A stretch of DNA of 64,000 bases from Kalymmatonema hyalinum WJT4-NPBG1 (GCA_019359075.1 JAHHIB010000007.1:82258-146257), one strand, 5' to 3'. Positions 1 through 9,763 are shown, counted from the stretch's first letter. Translations and numbers: made by a program. Notes: generated from the sequence alone by a model not told the origin.

Positions 1-684
1 TTAGATATTCATGACTATGAAAAGTATCCTGAATTTAGCGATACTGCTAAGGAAATATATTGCAGTGACCAGATTCAGGATGCACTGAAACAGGTAACTG
101 GTTCTGACTCCTTTAATTTGATGCAAACGATGCTGTTTGACGCAAACACCGAAACACAACCACATCAAGACTGGTGGTATTTAGACACCGTACCTAATGG
201 ACATTTAATTGCTGCCTGGATAGCGTTGGAAGATATCGATGAAAGGGCTGGTCGGTTCTATGTACTGCCAAAATCAAACAAAAATCCTGATTTTCACAGT
301 GACAAACCTAATCTATCTCATAGTGAGTGGTTGGATCGAATCAAAGAATATGTAGATGCTCATCAACAAGATATCAAAGCCCCTGATTTGAAGAAAGGGG
401 ATGTTCTCTTTTGGAATTCAAAAACGATTCATGGTGCTTTACCAACAATTGATACCCGCTTTTCTAGAAAGTCTTTGACTGCACACTACATTCCATCAGG
501 GTATCAATTTGGTAATCTTTTTAAAGCTAAAAATTATATTAGCTACAAAACTTACAAAGAAGTGAATTTCTATCGAAACCAGCCAGACTATTCTTTGGGT
601 AATAAACTTAAATCATCTATCAAAAACACAGTATATGATAACCCATTATTACTCAAAGCAATGCGCCAATTTCAAGGTAAGTGA
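1..684 (+). CDS. Phytanoyl-CoA dioxygenase (PhyH) family protein, 5' end outside window
   Basis: The reading frame is open from the first base of the window, so the N-terminus lies upstream; 227 codons are visible. PhyH enzymes are non-haem Fe(II)/2-oxoglutarate oxygenases that hydroxylate small molecules or lipid and sugar substrates. The iron-binding HxD pair is seen as PHQDWW (visible residues about 55 and 57) and the distal histidine as KTIHGALPT (about 144), followed by an arginine-rich RFSRKS stretch that would contact 2-oxoglutarate. A TTG at 118 could be mistaken for the start, but coding similarity continues upstream. It leads a plus-strand block of glycan genes and may modify a sugar or lipid there; that role is inferred from position only. 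Confidence 0.85.
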   Translation, partial: LDIHDYEKYPEFSDTAKEIYCSDQIQDALKQVTGSDSFNLMQTMLFDANTETQPHQDWWYLDTVPNGHLIAAWIALEDIDERAGRFYVLPKSNKNPDFHSDKPNLSHSEWLDRIKEYVDAHQQDIKAPDLKKGDVLFWNSKTIHGALPTIDTRFSRKSLTAHYIPSGYQFGNLFKAKNYISYKTYKEVNFYRNQPDYSLGNKLKSSIKNTVYDNPLLLKAMRQFQGK

Positions 685-751
685 TGAAGTGGTGCAGTTA
701 GCATGAATATTGCTGGAAGCTATGTGATGCCTAGCTAAACAGCACTACAAA

Positions 752-1564
752 ATGAGTGTAGCTAATGTGCAAGTTCTACCTGTAGTAAGGTTAGTAGAGG
801 AAGTCAATCTAACTATGATGCTTGGAAAACAGTTTCTCAGAAGGTTATTACCTCCCTCGGTAGTTATCCGTTTGATGTCCATAATGCATTACCGAAAGGG
901 AGAACCTGAGCTTAGAATCCTCAAATCTCTCGTTGATCCCAAGAAGAACAGTATCGATATTGGTGCAAATAAGGGTGTATATACATATTTTCTATCTCGA
1001 CTCTCACGTCAGGTATTTGCCTACGAACCCAATCCGGAACTTGCAAAGTTTATTGCGCAATCTGGTTGCTCCAATGTAACTAGCTATTCTATAGCTTTGT
1101 CCGATAGGGAAGGGCAAGCAACTTTATCAATACCAGTTATTGATAATTTTGCATACGACCAACTTGGATCTCTGCAACAACAGATTACCACAGGACCAGT
1201 CAGGACATTTGAGGTTCCACTCAAACGGCTCGACGGCCAAGAACACACTAATGTTGGCTTCGTAAAAATCGATGTTGAGGGACACGAAGAACTAGTGATT
1301 GCAGGAGCAACTAATTTATTAAAGCAGCAACAACCGAATCTTCTGATTGAAATTGAGCAAAGACATATCAATAAGGATATATCTGAAGTATTTTCCCAGA
1401 TTCAGGCTTTGGGCTATGAAGGTTACTTTCTTCTGGACGGAAAACTCAGGAGCTTGGATGAATTTTCTGTCAAAGAACACCAAGACAGAAAAAATTATGT
1501 AGGTCTCTCCTCCTTAGGAAAGACATATGTTTGTAACTTTATCTTCAAGCCTAGATTAGCCTAA
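752..1564 (+). CDS. FkbM family SAM-dependent methyltransferase
   Basis: This 270-residue protein has the SAM-binding glycine loop IDIGANKGVY (residues 68-77) and the family signature VKIDVEGHEE (about 171-180) followed by an acidic LLIEIEQRH strand. FkbM enzymes O-methylate hydroxyls, and in bacterial glycan loci they commonly methylate sugars. It lies 67 bp after the PhyH-type gene and 75 bp before a glycosyltransferase on the same strand, which suggests a shared transcript and a role in decorating the polysaccharide. The substrate cannot be read from the sequence. Confidence 0.88.
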   Translation: MSVANVQVLPVVRLVEEVNLTMMLGKQFLRRLLPPSVVIRLMSIMHYRKGEPELRILKSLVDPKKNSIDIGANKGVYTYFLSRLSRQVFAYEPNPELAKFIAQSGCSNVTSYSIALSDREGQATLSIPVIDNFAYDQLGSLQQQITTGPVRTFEVPLKRLDGQEHTNVGFVKIDVEGHEELVIAGATNLLKQQQPNLLIEIEQRHINKDISEVFSQIQALGYEGYFLLDGKLRSLDEFSVKEHQDRKNYVGLSSLGKTYVCNFIFKPRLA

Positions 1565-1639
1565 TAAAAAGACTGCACATTTAAGTTACATATTTTCGCT
1601 TTTCGATAGAAACGATTTTGGCAAAGGAAGTATAACTGT

Positions 1640-2713
1640 ATGTGTGTAGCTCAGCTTTCCAATCAATTTTTTATCTGTGGACAGCAAACACCTTTGAATC
1701 CAATTCCTTGGAATATCCCTGATGCTGATGAAAAAGTTAATGCTGATTGTATTTATTTCGGCAAAGTTTTTGAGGCGATGGAAAGTAGTTTGAAGGAAAG
1801 AGGTTTAATATTCTATCTTACTTGGAGTATCGATGAACTTCCATCGTATGGGCAAAATGTTGTTGCCGTTGTGCTGGGAGATGAATGGTGTCGTATACCA
1901 AAATACTTTCATAAAGTACGAGCTGTATTCAAGTCCTATGGTATCTCTCCAGAACTCGGATTTAACCCTCTCCTCAGACCCTCTTTCCTTAACTTGCTAA
2001 CCCTGCTTCAATTTCTGAAGAACTGGTTTATTCGCTTACCAAGCTTACTTAATTACAGGTTTCAGCAATTTAGATACTCAAAGTCGAACGACAACTTGCC
2101 ATGTATATATGATATTCCTTTGGGATACTTCAATCAATTAGATTTACCAATTAAGGATATAGAAGAACGATCAAATGATGTGTTTTTTGCTGGAAGTGTA
2201 GCCTTCAAGTCATATCCTCTGTGGTCTATAAGGCATTGGCTTCAAACTCCAAAAATTATGGCTCGAAAACAAATGGTTTCGAGTGTCTATAAAATTCAAG
2301 AAAAACATCCAGAGGTTAAAGTTGAATTATCACTTACGCCTAGCTTCGGTTATCAAGGAGCAAGGAACATAGCAGCAAAAACATACTCGCAAAAGCTGAT
2401 GGATGCCAAAATATGCCTAGTTCCCAGAGGGAGTTCTTTTGAAACATTTCGTTTTTTTGAGGCATTGAGGTATGGCTGCGTTGTCATAGCAGAGACATTA
2501 CCTTCGCGATGGTTTTATGATGGTTCACCTGCTATTCAGATAGAGGATTGGAATAAACTTGAGGAAATAGTAGAGAATTTGAGTAAAGACAGTTATTTGA
2601 TGAAAAAACTACACAAAGAATCATTAGATTGGTGGAAAAATAAATGTTCAGAGACTGCGGTTGGGAGCTATATAGCAGAAAAGTTAAATAAAATAAAAAA
2701 TGTCATTAATTGA
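1640..2713 (+). CDS. Exostosin-like (GT47-type) glycosyltransferase
   Basis: The C-terminal half contains the exostosin-type nucleotide-sugar binding segment: KICLVPRGSSFETFRFFEAL (residues 257-276), then GCVVIAETLP and a WFYDGSPAIQI strand. In bacteria this domain occurs in glycosyltransferases of surface polysaccharide loci. An AGGAAG ribosome-binding site lies about 9 nt before the ATG. The stop codon overlaps a possible TTG start of the next glycosyltransferase, so the two are translationally close. Donor and acceptor sugars are unknown. Confidence 0.78.
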   Translation: MCVAQLSNQFFICGQQTPLNPIPWNIPDADEKVNADCIYFGKVFEAMESSLKERGLIFYLTWSIDELPSYGQNVVAVVLGDEWCRIPKYFHKVRAVFKSYGISPELGFNPLLRPSFLNLLTLLQFLKNWFIRLPSLLNYRFQQFRYSKSNDNLPCIYDIPLGYFNQLDLPIKDIEERSNDVFFAGSVAFKSYPLWSIRHWLQTPKIMARKQMVSSVYKIQEKHPEVKVELSLTPSFGYQGARNIAAKTYSQKLMDAKICLVPRGSSFETFRFFEALRYGCVVIAETLPSRWFYDGSPAIQIEDWNKLEEIVENLSKDSYLMKKLHKESLDWWKNKCSETAVGSYIAEKLNKIKNVIN

Positions 2714-2724
2714 TTATTTCCCAT

Positions 2725-3849
2725 ATGCATATCCTGATTTCTGCTCTACACAGGCCTTCAAAACCAACTGGTGTTTGTAGACATGCTGTAAATCTCGCTC
2801 AATGTCTTGCCGATACTGACCAAGTTATCAAAGTTACCTTAGTTGTAGGAGCATGGCAAAAAGATTACTTTGAAAAATCTTTTACTCTGGATCCAAAAAA
2901 AATTAAATTATTTAGCGTAGACATTAAAAATAACTCAGTTTCTAGAAATATTTGGTTTTTATTCAATTTACCAAAACTTGCCAAACAACTCCATTGTGAT
3001 ATCGTCCATCTTTCATTTCCACTTCCATTTGTTCGCTCACTTTTTCCCTGCCCAGTCGTTTCCACCATTCATGACCTGTATCCCTATGAGTGTCCAGAAA
3101 ATTTTGGTTATCCAAATGTTATATTTAATCAATTATTTTTGAAACAATGTATCAACAATAGCGACGGATTATCATGCGTCTCAAAACGTACATTGGAATA
3201 TCTAAAAAATTATTTTCCAGGTATTGAACAGCGAAAAAAAACTACTGTAGTTTATAACTATGTAGATTTCAGTCATCTTGAACCAAGAATTCCTAATGGT
3301 ATAGAGAGTAGTATTAATGCTCCTTTCTTACTTTCTGTTGCTCAGCATCGCAAGAACAAGAATCTAGATATTTTAATACAGGCATATTCTCTACTGCTAA
3401 AAAATAATCAGCTAAAAGGTTCAACTAAGCTTATTCTTGTTGGTAGCTCAGGACCTGAAACGGAAAATATTTGTCAACAAATACGGGCACTTTCTCTACA
3501 AGATCGCGTGCTAATGCTTTCATCAATAGATGATGATGAACTGTGTTGGCTGTATCAAAACAGTGAACTTTTAGTAGTGCCTTCTTCATCAGAAGGCTTT
3601 TGCCTACCACTAGCTGAGGCACTATATCTTTCGTGTAAAGTAGTCTGCTCAGATATTCCTATCTTTAGAGAAATTGGCTCATCTAACTGCACTTATTTTG
3701 AACTACAAGGCGATCGCGTCCAAAATCTTTCACAAGCTATTATTTGCTCCCTAGCTCAGCCTCATGATGATAAGATTTATCCTGATTCTCGTTTTTCAAA
3801 AGAAAAAATAGCACATCAATATCTAATTTTTTACTCTATATTAAAATAA
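2725..3849 (+). CDS. Glycosyltransferase family 4 (GT-B)
   Basis: A GT-B glycosyltransferase of about 374 residues. It has an N-terminal acceptor domain beginning MHILISALHRPSKPTGV, then the C-terminal donor domain with SVAQHRKNKNLDILI and the family's E-x7-E motif SEGFCLPLAEA (near residue 290), which binds the nucleotide sugar. I chose the ATG at 2725; a TTG at 2710 overlapping the previous stop is the alternative. It belongs to the exopolysaccharide block and is followed by a polymerase/ligase gene. Retaining chemistry is expected for GT4. Confidence 0.9.
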   Translation: MHILISALHRPSKPTGVCRHAVNLAQCLADTDQVIKVTLVVGAWQKDYFEKSFTLDPKKIKLFSVDIKNNSVSRNIWFLFNLPKLAKQLHCDIVHLSFPLPFVRSLFPCPVVSTIHDLYPYECPENFGYPNVIFNQLFLKQCINNSDGLSCVSKRTLEYLKNYFPGIEQRKKTTVVYNYVDFSHLEPRIPNGIESSINAPFLLSVAQHRKNKNLDILIQAYSLLLKNNQLKGSTKLILVGSSGPETENICQQIRALSLQDRVLMLSSIDDDELCWLYQNSELLVVPSSSEGFCLPLAEALYLSCKVVCSDIPIFREIGSSNCTYFELQGDRVQNLSQAIICSLAQPHDDKIYPDSRFSKEKIAHQYLIFYSILK

Positions 3850-3937
3850 TTTTATAAAATACTTAATTTTTATATTTTTTTTGAATTATGACTATTATAG
3901 TCTAAAAATAAATTCAAACTAACAAGCTTGTCAAAGC

Positions 3938-5356
3938 ATGTACAATAGCAACTCCGTGAACAAACCGTTTTTCAAACCAAAAAACAAAGTATATCTTACC
4001 AGTTTAACGTTAATAATAACAGCCTTTGCTACTGCTTTCTTTCCCCGCATTATTAGTGCAGCAGGTGCTCCTAAACCCATCAATTTTGTACATTTTTTGC
4101 TTGTTCCATTTGCTTTCCTGGTTGCGATAACTAAGACCCCAACCAAGGATAGGAAGCAAATTGCAATTTCGTGGGAACTTATAACTGCTTGTTTGCTCTT
4201 TTTTGGGATCATGATCGCCAGTGCGCTTTTGAATAAGGCAGGTGTGATTAATGTATTCTTGGGTTTCATGATACTTATTGAGCCTTTCCTGCTGCTGCTG
4301 GCGATAGTTTGTATCCCCCTAACGACAGCAAGTTTTCAAAAATTGAGAGCTTGGCTACTAGGTTCTGCCCTGATTAATTTATTAGTAGCTTTGGTTCAGA
4401 AACCTCTTATAGACGCTGGTAAGCTTAATATTGCTCAATACACTCCGCAGGATGCTATTCAGGGGGTATTCTATTTGTCAGGAGCTGGCGGTTATGTATC
4501 TTGTTCCGTTTCAATAGCCGTTGCTTTGTACTATTTGCTAAACGCTAAGTCGGTTTCTATTTGGATGCGTGTATTTTGGTTACTCGCTGCGTTTTATCAG
4601 ATGTTAATTTCCGACTCCAAGCAGGTATTGGTTGTATTTGTGGTAGCCTGGGTACTTTTGTCATTTACTAAAATCCACAATTTTGGCAAGGTGCTAATGT
4701 ATTTTATAGGCATAGTTATCTTTCTTTTAGGTTTTTATTGGGCTGTGCAAAACCTAGACATACCAGGCTTAGATGGTTTTAAAGTGTGGTTTTCTAAGAC
4801 AGATATTTACGGTCCTGATGGTGAGGCTGTTAATCTTAAATTGGCAGGAATTCGCCTTATCCTTTCTTACTATAAGTCACCCTTAAATTGGTTGTTAGGT
4901 CTTGGACCCGGTCATACCGTTGGACGGTTAGGAGGGTGGTTTTTCCGGGATTATTGGGATCTGCTGGCTCCGCTAGGGGCTACAACTCATCCTGTAAGCA
5001 TGGAAAGCTGGAACGTTGTAAACGCTAGTTGGCTTGCTCTTTCGTCCTCAATGTTCATGCCTTTATTCAGCTGGGCTGGCATCTGGGGAGACTTAGGGTT
5101 TTTAGGTCTAGGGGCTTATCTGTATCTTGGCTATATCCTATGGAGTCGTCTAGCCCAAGATGACTTTTCCCGGCTGTTGATACTCACTATCTTTGTCTTC
5201 GGTCTAATTTTTACTCAGATGGAAGAGGCTGGTCAAACTCTTACTGTGGCTATTTTGATTGGCCTGCAATGGCAGGAGCGACAGATTGCTCGTCAAGCAC
5301 GCCAGCGCTCCTTACACCTGAATGCAGATGCAAACAGTTCCCTAGAATTCACCTGA
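3938..5356 (+). CDS. O-antigen ligase/polymerase-like membrane protein (Wzy/WaaL type)
   Basis: A 472-residue, strongly hydrophobic protein with around ten to twelve predicted membrane segments and a long periplasmic loop near residues 280-360 (KVWFSKTDIYGPDGEAVN to TTHPVSMESWNVV), as in the Wzy_C/O-antigen ligase family. Such proteins polymerise or transfer lipid-linked oligosaccharide at the periplasmic face of the inner membrane. It closes the plus-strand glycan block. Its last 15 bases overlap the 3' end of the convergent nucleotidyltransferase gene of the lasso cluster, so the two loci abut without a spacer. Confidence 0.82.
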   Translation: MYNSNSVNKPFFKPKNKVYLTSLTLIITAFATAFFPRIISAAGAPKPINFVHFLLVPFAFLVAITKTPTKDRKQIAISWELITACLLFFGIMIASALLNKAGVINVFLGFMILIEPFLLLLAIVCIPLTTASFQKLRAWLLGSALINLLVALVQKPLIDAGKLNIAQYTPQDAIQGVFYLSGAGGYVSCSVSIAVALYYLLNAKSVSIWMRVFWLLAAFYQMLISDSKQVLVVFVVAWVLLSFTKIHNFGKVLMYFIGIVIFLLGFYWAVQNLDIPGLDGFKVWFSKTDIYGPDGEAVNLKLAGIRLILSYYKSPLNWLLGLGPGHTVGRLGGWFFRDYWDLLAPLGATTHPVSMESWNVVNASWLALSSSMFMPLFSWAGIWGDLGFLGLGAYLYLGYILWSRLAQDDFSRLLILTIFVFGLIFTQMEEAGQTLTVAILIGLQWQERQIARQARQRSLHLNADANSSLEFT

Positions 5357-6469
5357 GGTGTGAGCAGTCATCAACCAGTAAAAGAAAGATTGGAAATACA
5401 AAACTTTGTCCTGCAAGCGTTCCCTGATTTGTATGTGGTACAAAGTTGTGCCGAGAAATCTATTTGAAGTTTCGATCTCATGAAAAAGTTGATTGTACAC
5501 TTGGGGTAGGAGAGTAGTTACCCTAGGCTCAGCTTTCACCTGCTGCCAAATTTCCTCTGGCAAAACGACTTCCAAAAGATGATGCGCCAAAAAAAGCCCC
5601 AGAAAGAGTATCCGTCTACAGCCCCAGGCGCTAGCTTGTTTCAGCACTTTCTCCCAATTCAGGTTAGGGTTATTTTGAATAAGTGTAGCAATATCGCACA
5701 GGCATGCTAAACGTGTCCAGATGTGTCTAGATGCGTGTACACATAGAATTGGTAACCAGTCTTCGTTAGGTAGGTTAGATACAGTTGTACCCGCTAAGGA
5801 GAATGGTTCCAAGTCTTTCCATAAGTGTTGAGGTTCGATGGGAGAAACATATTTTGGTGCAATTCGCCAATGAATTTCTATAAAAATTTGTTTATCATCA
5901 TGAATAAAGTCATAGGTATGCTCAGTTTTAGATTGCAGATAGGCAATTTCCTCTGCATGAGTCATATTAACTTTGCATCGATATCCTTGAGCCAGCAGCA
6001 GTTTCTTGACTGCAAAAATATCTTTCTGTTGAACGATAATGTCTAAGTCTCCGAACTGTCGCAGAGCGACGTTACCGTATATTAAGGACGCTAAAACTGG
6101 ACCTTTGTAAGGCACTGCCACAATGCCTTGTTCTTGCATTAAACTTAGGAGTTTGATGAGTTCTCCTGTTAAAAACAAGTTGCGCTGAGCGATCGCACCA
6201 AAGAAGCTGCGGAGTTGATTTAGGATACTTTCTGGTACAAACTCTGGGCAAATGGTGTTGAGACGCGTGTAAAGAAGGGACACAACACAATAGCTACGCG
6301 CTTTTTGAACTAATATTTGCCAGTCGATGTTACTTTCTTTGACCAAGCTTTTGATACGTGCAGTAGTAGCATCATCAACTTGTGGACGAACACAACACAA
6401 AATAAGCTCTATCTCGGGGACAGCATGAATTGCCTGATTTTTTATATTAAGTTTAGATAAAGTTTTCAT
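5342..6469 (-). CDS. Nucleotidyltransferase-family protein of lasso cluster (PF14907-like)
   Basis: A 375-residue member of the uncharacterised nucleotidyltransferase family. The catalytic acidic pair appears in RQFGDLDIIVQ (D141, D143), preceded by the conserved YKGPVLASLIYG segment. Homologues of this family accompany lasso clusters that also carry an HPr-kinase-like gene. In pseudomycoidin biosynthesis the equivalent protein is reported to extend the phosphate placed on the peptide C-terminus with sugars. Here it is the last gene of the B1-B2-C-A-K-D-N run, 57 bp after the exporter, so tailoring of a phosphorylated lasso peptide is the best inference. A housekeeping nucleotidyltransferase role cannot be excluded. 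Confidence 0.8.
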   Translation of the reverse strand: MKTLSKLNIKNQAIHAVPEIELILCCVRPQVDDATTARIKSLVKESNIDWQILVQKARSYCVVSLLYTRLNTICPEFVPESILNQLRSFFGAIAQRNLFLTGELIKLLSLMQEQGIVAVPYKGPVLASLIYGNVALRQFGDLDIIVQQKDIFAVKKLLLAQGYRCKVNMTHAEEIAYLQSKTEHTYDFIHDDKQIFIEIHWRIAPKYVSPIEPQHLWKDLEPFSLAGTTVSNLPNEDWLPILCVHASRHIWTRLACLCDIATLIQNNPNLNWEKVLKQASAWGCRRILFLGLFLAHHLLEVVLPEEIWQQVKAEPRVTTLLPQVYNQLFHEIETSNRFLGTTLYHIQIRERLQDKVLYFQSFFYWLMTAHTSGEF

Positions 6470-6525
6470 CCGAAATTAGGAATAAGTTTATTTGATTTTG
6501 ACCGATTTGAAATGAGTATGCCTAC

Positions 6526-8367
6526 CTAAACAACTCTACTCTCTACACTTGAACTTTCACTAGTCATTTGCATTTGGTCGAACCAAGATTTGGCATAAAA
6601 ACCATCCAAAGCAAGTAATTCGTCATGGTTTCCAGATTCCACAATCTCGCCAGCACGCATTACGTGAATGATGTCTGCTTGCATTGCCAAGGTAAAGCGG
6701 TGAGTAATGACAATTGCAGTGCGATCGCTTGCCAATGTGCGGAATCTTTCTAGCCAGTCGTGTTCAGCCCAAGGATCCATTGCACTTGTAGGTTCATCCA
6801 AAATAATAATTTGGGCGCGTCTAAAAAATGCCCGTGCTAGCGCTAAACGCTGCCATTGACCACCGCTTAACTCACTTCCCTCAGGGAACAATTTACCCAA
6901 CATAGTATTGTAACCTTGGGGCAAGCGCAGAATTTTATCGTGAATACCTGAGGCTTGAGCTGCTGCTTCAATCTCTGCCTGATTTGATGGTGCCCATATA
7001 TCGCCCAAAGCAATATTTTCTCCAGCTGTGGTGTAGTAGGGAATGTGAGACTGGAACAAAACAGTAATTAACCTCCGGAATTTCTTTACTGGGAACTCGC
7101 GTATATTTGTGCCGTCTAGTTCAATGCTTCCTGAGTCAGGGTCATAGAAGCGGCATAAGAGCTTGATGAGCGTACTTTTTCCAGCACCGTTATCACCAAC
7201 AATCGCCACAATTTTGCCAGCAGGCAGCACCAGGTTAAAGTTATCTAATACTGGTTCTTCTGTGCCAGGATAGCGGAAGGTGACTTGCCGAAATTCAATT
7301 CCCTGCATGAGTATTGACGGTACGGGGACGGGATTGGGCGGGTCTACAATTTTAGGCTTGATTTGTAAAAAGTCAAACAAGTTACTAATAAACAAGCTAT
7401 TGCGGTAAATTTGCCCCAGATTGCCTAACAATGTCTTAATAACGCCTTGTGCCTCACCAAGCGCCTGTAAAAATACGGCTAAATCCCCTAAAGTTAAAAC
7501 ACCCAGCAATACCAGCCGTCCCATCCAGAGTACGGCAAAACCCAAAATAGCCAGTGCTATGATGGTAGCTCCGAAGCGACCCAAAGTTTGCTGCCTCAAG
7601 AGCCTGAGTTGTTCCTGTCGGAGTTGCCGACGCAATTTCTTATAAGACGACTCGAAGTAATCTCCAAAGTCAAACAACCGCACTTCCGCCGCCGTGGAGT
7701 TATTAGTCAATAGCCAATCATAGTACCCTAGCCAGCGGCGACCAGTCGTAGTCCGCTGCGACCATTGATACTGAACTTTATTTAAATACATCAATATATA
7801 GAATGCAGGGAAGGCACTGATGACCAAAGTAAGCGGCAGCCAAAAACCGTAGGGAAGCAAGATTGCTGCTACAGCAAATAAAGTCACGCTGTTTTGCAAT
7901 AAACTGCCAGTACTTTCTAATAAGGCAAGCGATCGCCCACTCGCTCCCTCCCTGGCGCGGTTAAGCTTGTCATTAAACTCTGAGTATTCATAAAAGCCAT
8001 AATCGACGGCAACTGATTGTTTATGAATCAAACCACTTATGTAGTCGTGTACTAATTCTGACTGAGCCGTACGAATCCATTCACCACAAGCATTGAAAAA
8101 CTCCCCTAGAAGCAAGATACTCGCCATCAACCCTATTGGCATCAAAATCTTCTCAAGACTTTCCCAAGAAAAGCCACCTCCAGCAACTACTACCAAATTA
8201 TTAACCAACTGTCGGGTTAGGGTAATAGAGATTGCTGGCAGCAATCCTTGAACCAGCAGCATAGCCATCCAAGCTACAGTCCAGTAGTGTGACGCTGCCC
8301 AGACCAAGCTGAAAGTTTTGTGTAGATGAGATAGTATCGTATTTGCGCCACGGAGTTTCCTAAACAA
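6526..8367 (-). CDS. ABC transporter permease-ATPase, likely lasso peptide exporter (D)
   Basis: This 613-residue half-transporter fuses an N-terminal six-helix membrane domain (residues about 20-340) to an ATPase domain. Walker A is VGDNGAGKSTL (390-400), the ABC signature is LSGGQWQR (about 500-507), and Walker B ends ILDEPTSAM (522-530). It exports a substrate from the cytosol. Lying between the kinase and nucleotidyltransferase genes of the lasso cluster, it is the expected exporter and self-immunity protein. The start is a TTG preceded by a G-rich stretch, and no better ATG keeps the first helix. No C39 peptidase domain is present, consistent with leader removal by B1/B2. Confidence 0.9.
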   Translation of the reverse strand: MFRKLRGANTILSHLHKTFSLVWAASHYWTVAWMAMLLVQGLLPAISITLTRQLVNNLVVVAGGGFSWESLEKILMPIGLMASILLLGEFFNACGEWIRTAQSELVHDYISGLIHKQSVAVDYGFYEYSEFNDKLNRAREGASGRSLALLESTGSLLQNSVTLFAVAAILLPYGFWLPLTLVISAFPAFYILMYLNKVQYQWSQRTTTGRRWLGYYDWLLTNNSTAAEVRLFDFGDYFESSYKKLRRQLRQEQLRLLRQQTLGRFGATIIALAILGFAVLWMGRLVLLGVLTLGDLAVFLQALGEAQGVIKTLLGNLGQIYRNSLFISNLFDFLQIKPKIVDPPNPVPVPSILMQGIEFRQVTFRYPGTEEPVLDNFNLVLPAGKIVAIVGDNGAGKSTLIKLLCRFYDPDSGSIELDGTNIREFPVKKFRRLITVLFQSHIPYYTTAGENIALGDIWAPSNQAEIEAAAQASGIHDKILRLPQGYNTMLGKLFPEGSELSGGQWQRLALARAFFRRAQIIILDEPTSAMDPWAEHDWLERFRTLASDRTAIVITHRFTLAMQADIIHVMRAGEIVESGNHDELLALDGFYAKSWFDQMQMTSESSSVESRVV

Positions 8368-8444
8368 CCTAAAACCCCCCGAGTTAGAGATAGTGAATAG
8401 AGTTCGATTTTATTTGACGGATAACAGATAACTAAATGTTGTAG

Positions 8445-9353
8445 CTAGGGAACTCTCGCTATCATTTTTTGGTCTAAATCTTTAGTGTTGATTTGTGCCA
8501 GGTCATCCTCAATTAACTTTACAAGTTCTGGTAAGTCTGTCAGGGAGGGTTTACGAGTGAAGCGACAAAAAGTTACATTATTAATAAGTTCAGAACAAAG
8601 ACGCATATGGGAAGTCACAAATTGTGGATTTGTCACTAAGCTAATGGCACGAGTATGACGCACTAACTCGAGAAAGGCTTCTTGGGGTTGTAACTTAGTA
8701 ATCTTGTGAGCGCTTCCTTTATCCAGGACATAAATCCGCTGAAGCGGTAAGGGAGTTTGTTGGAAACCACGAGCAAATTTGTAGGAAAGTTTGGGTGAAT
8801 TTTGCGAAACTGGAGATAAGCTTTCACTATCTTGTCCCAAAGAAGCTAGTGCCTCTGGAAAAAGTTTGAACTGAGGATAGGCAGGAAAGACAATGGGACA
8901 ATCTGCAACAATTTCCACAGGCATAACGTCATCTGTTAATATGTCATATCCCTTAGTGTAAAAAGCTGCTGCCAAAGTTGACTTACCCCAGCCTGATCCA
9001 CCTATAAATGCCACAGCCTTGTTGTTGATGTCAACACAGCTAGCATGGAGAACTAGCAGTCCCCGTTGCCGAAGCAGTATAGATAGTATAGGACCCAAAA
9101 CTATAGTCCGCAGGAGAGCTTCTTCGACTCCCAAAACAGGATCAATGACAACTTCACGTCCCTTGCGAATGAAAAACTTGCCTACTTCTGCCACTTCTCC
9201 CTGAAAAGTGTTACCGCCATCATGTTGCGTCTCGCCTGTATCATTAACTTTGCCGAACCGCACAATCACGTCTGGCTTGCCTTCGCTCTCAAGAAGCTCC
9301 GGCAAGAGCAGTTCTGAAGCAATGCATATGTTGTAGGCTTGATAAATTTTCAT
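8445..9353 (-). CDS. HPr kinase/phosphorylase-like protein, probable lasso peptide kinase (K)
   Basis: About 302 residues with the HprK-type P-loop IGGSGWGKSTLAAAFY (near 117-132), a preceding VLHASCV segment and the downstream YDILTDDVMPVE acidic strand. It lacks the full N-terminal domain of true HprK. Homologues in paeninodin-type lasso clusters phosphorylate the C-terminal residue of the precursor. Here the precursor ends in Thr, so Thr phosphorylation is the natural prediction. I prefer the ATG at 9353; a TTG at 9374 would add seven residues. It lies about 410 bp downstream of the precursor, beyond a decayed cyclase fragment. Confidence 0.82.
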   Translation of the reverse strand: MKIYQAYNICIASELLLPELLESEGKPDVIVRFGKVNDTGETQHDGGNTFQGEVAEVGKFFIRKGREVVIDPVLGVEEALLRTIVLGPILSILLRQRGLLVLHASCVDINNKAVAFIGGSGWGKSTLAAAFYTKGYDILTDDVMPVEIVADCPIVFPAYPQFKLFPEALASLGQDSESLSPVSQNSPKLSYKFARGFQQTPLPLQRIYVLDKGSAHKITKLQPQEAFLELVRHTRAISLVTNPQFVTSHMRLCSELINNVTFCRFTRKPSLTDLPELVKLIEDDLAQINTKDLDQKMIARVP

Positions 9354-9763
9354 ATCTTGAGTGTCTTTGGGCAATGTGGGGACGGAAGCTTAACCTGTAG
9401 TGCAAAATCTCTGCGTCAGACCTATTGAATTGCCACAGGGACAAACCAGAAATGTGGTGTTGCCCCTGTAGCGATCGACATAGTCAAATAGTTTTTACAG
9501 ATCCAATCCGAAGATATTTTCTGTAGAACTATTTTTCTTCAGCGCTTTTAAAACTTGGACTTACGGTGTGGTTTGGTAGCCGGGAAGAGCCCAATAACCA
9601 AAACCACAACCAGCCAAGCTGTTGAACTTACCGCATCAGTTGGTTGTCGTTAAACCTCAAACCAAGATGACTGCTCAAGCAGCAGAGAAACTGATTTGCT
9701 CCTTGCAGTAAGTTGCAACTAATGCATCCAGAGTTGTATTCAATGCAGTTTTTGAATAGAACT
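9354..9763. other. Spacer between precursor and kinase with decayed duplication
   Basis: No intact gene is seen here. The right part (9555-9740) is homologous to the end of the cyclase gene and its downstream spacer. The left part (about 9434-9472) has an imperfect inverted repeat, CAGGGACAAACC against GGTGTTGCCCCTG. I searched the left part for a second lasso leader (YxxPxL) on the minus strand and did not find one. Confidence 0.6.
9632..9740 (-). pseudogene. Degenerate second copy of the lasso cyclase 3' end
   Basis: Read on the minus strand, this stretch gives LQGANQF, then after an internal loss of roughly twenty codons RFNDNQLMR and a stop. The intact cyclase ends LQGAYQRLL ... WFDYNQLMP at 10096-10210. 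The similarity continues beyond the stop into the spacer, where both copies carry GGACTTACGG-type repeats (9555 and 10024 on the plus strand). It is a remnant of a tandem duplication of the cyclase-precursor module. Confidence 0.75.

Noticed and set aside
9354..9550. Second lasso precursor in the duplicated spacer
   Set aside because: No YxxPxL leader or suitable start was found on the minus strand; only short unrelated frames exist.
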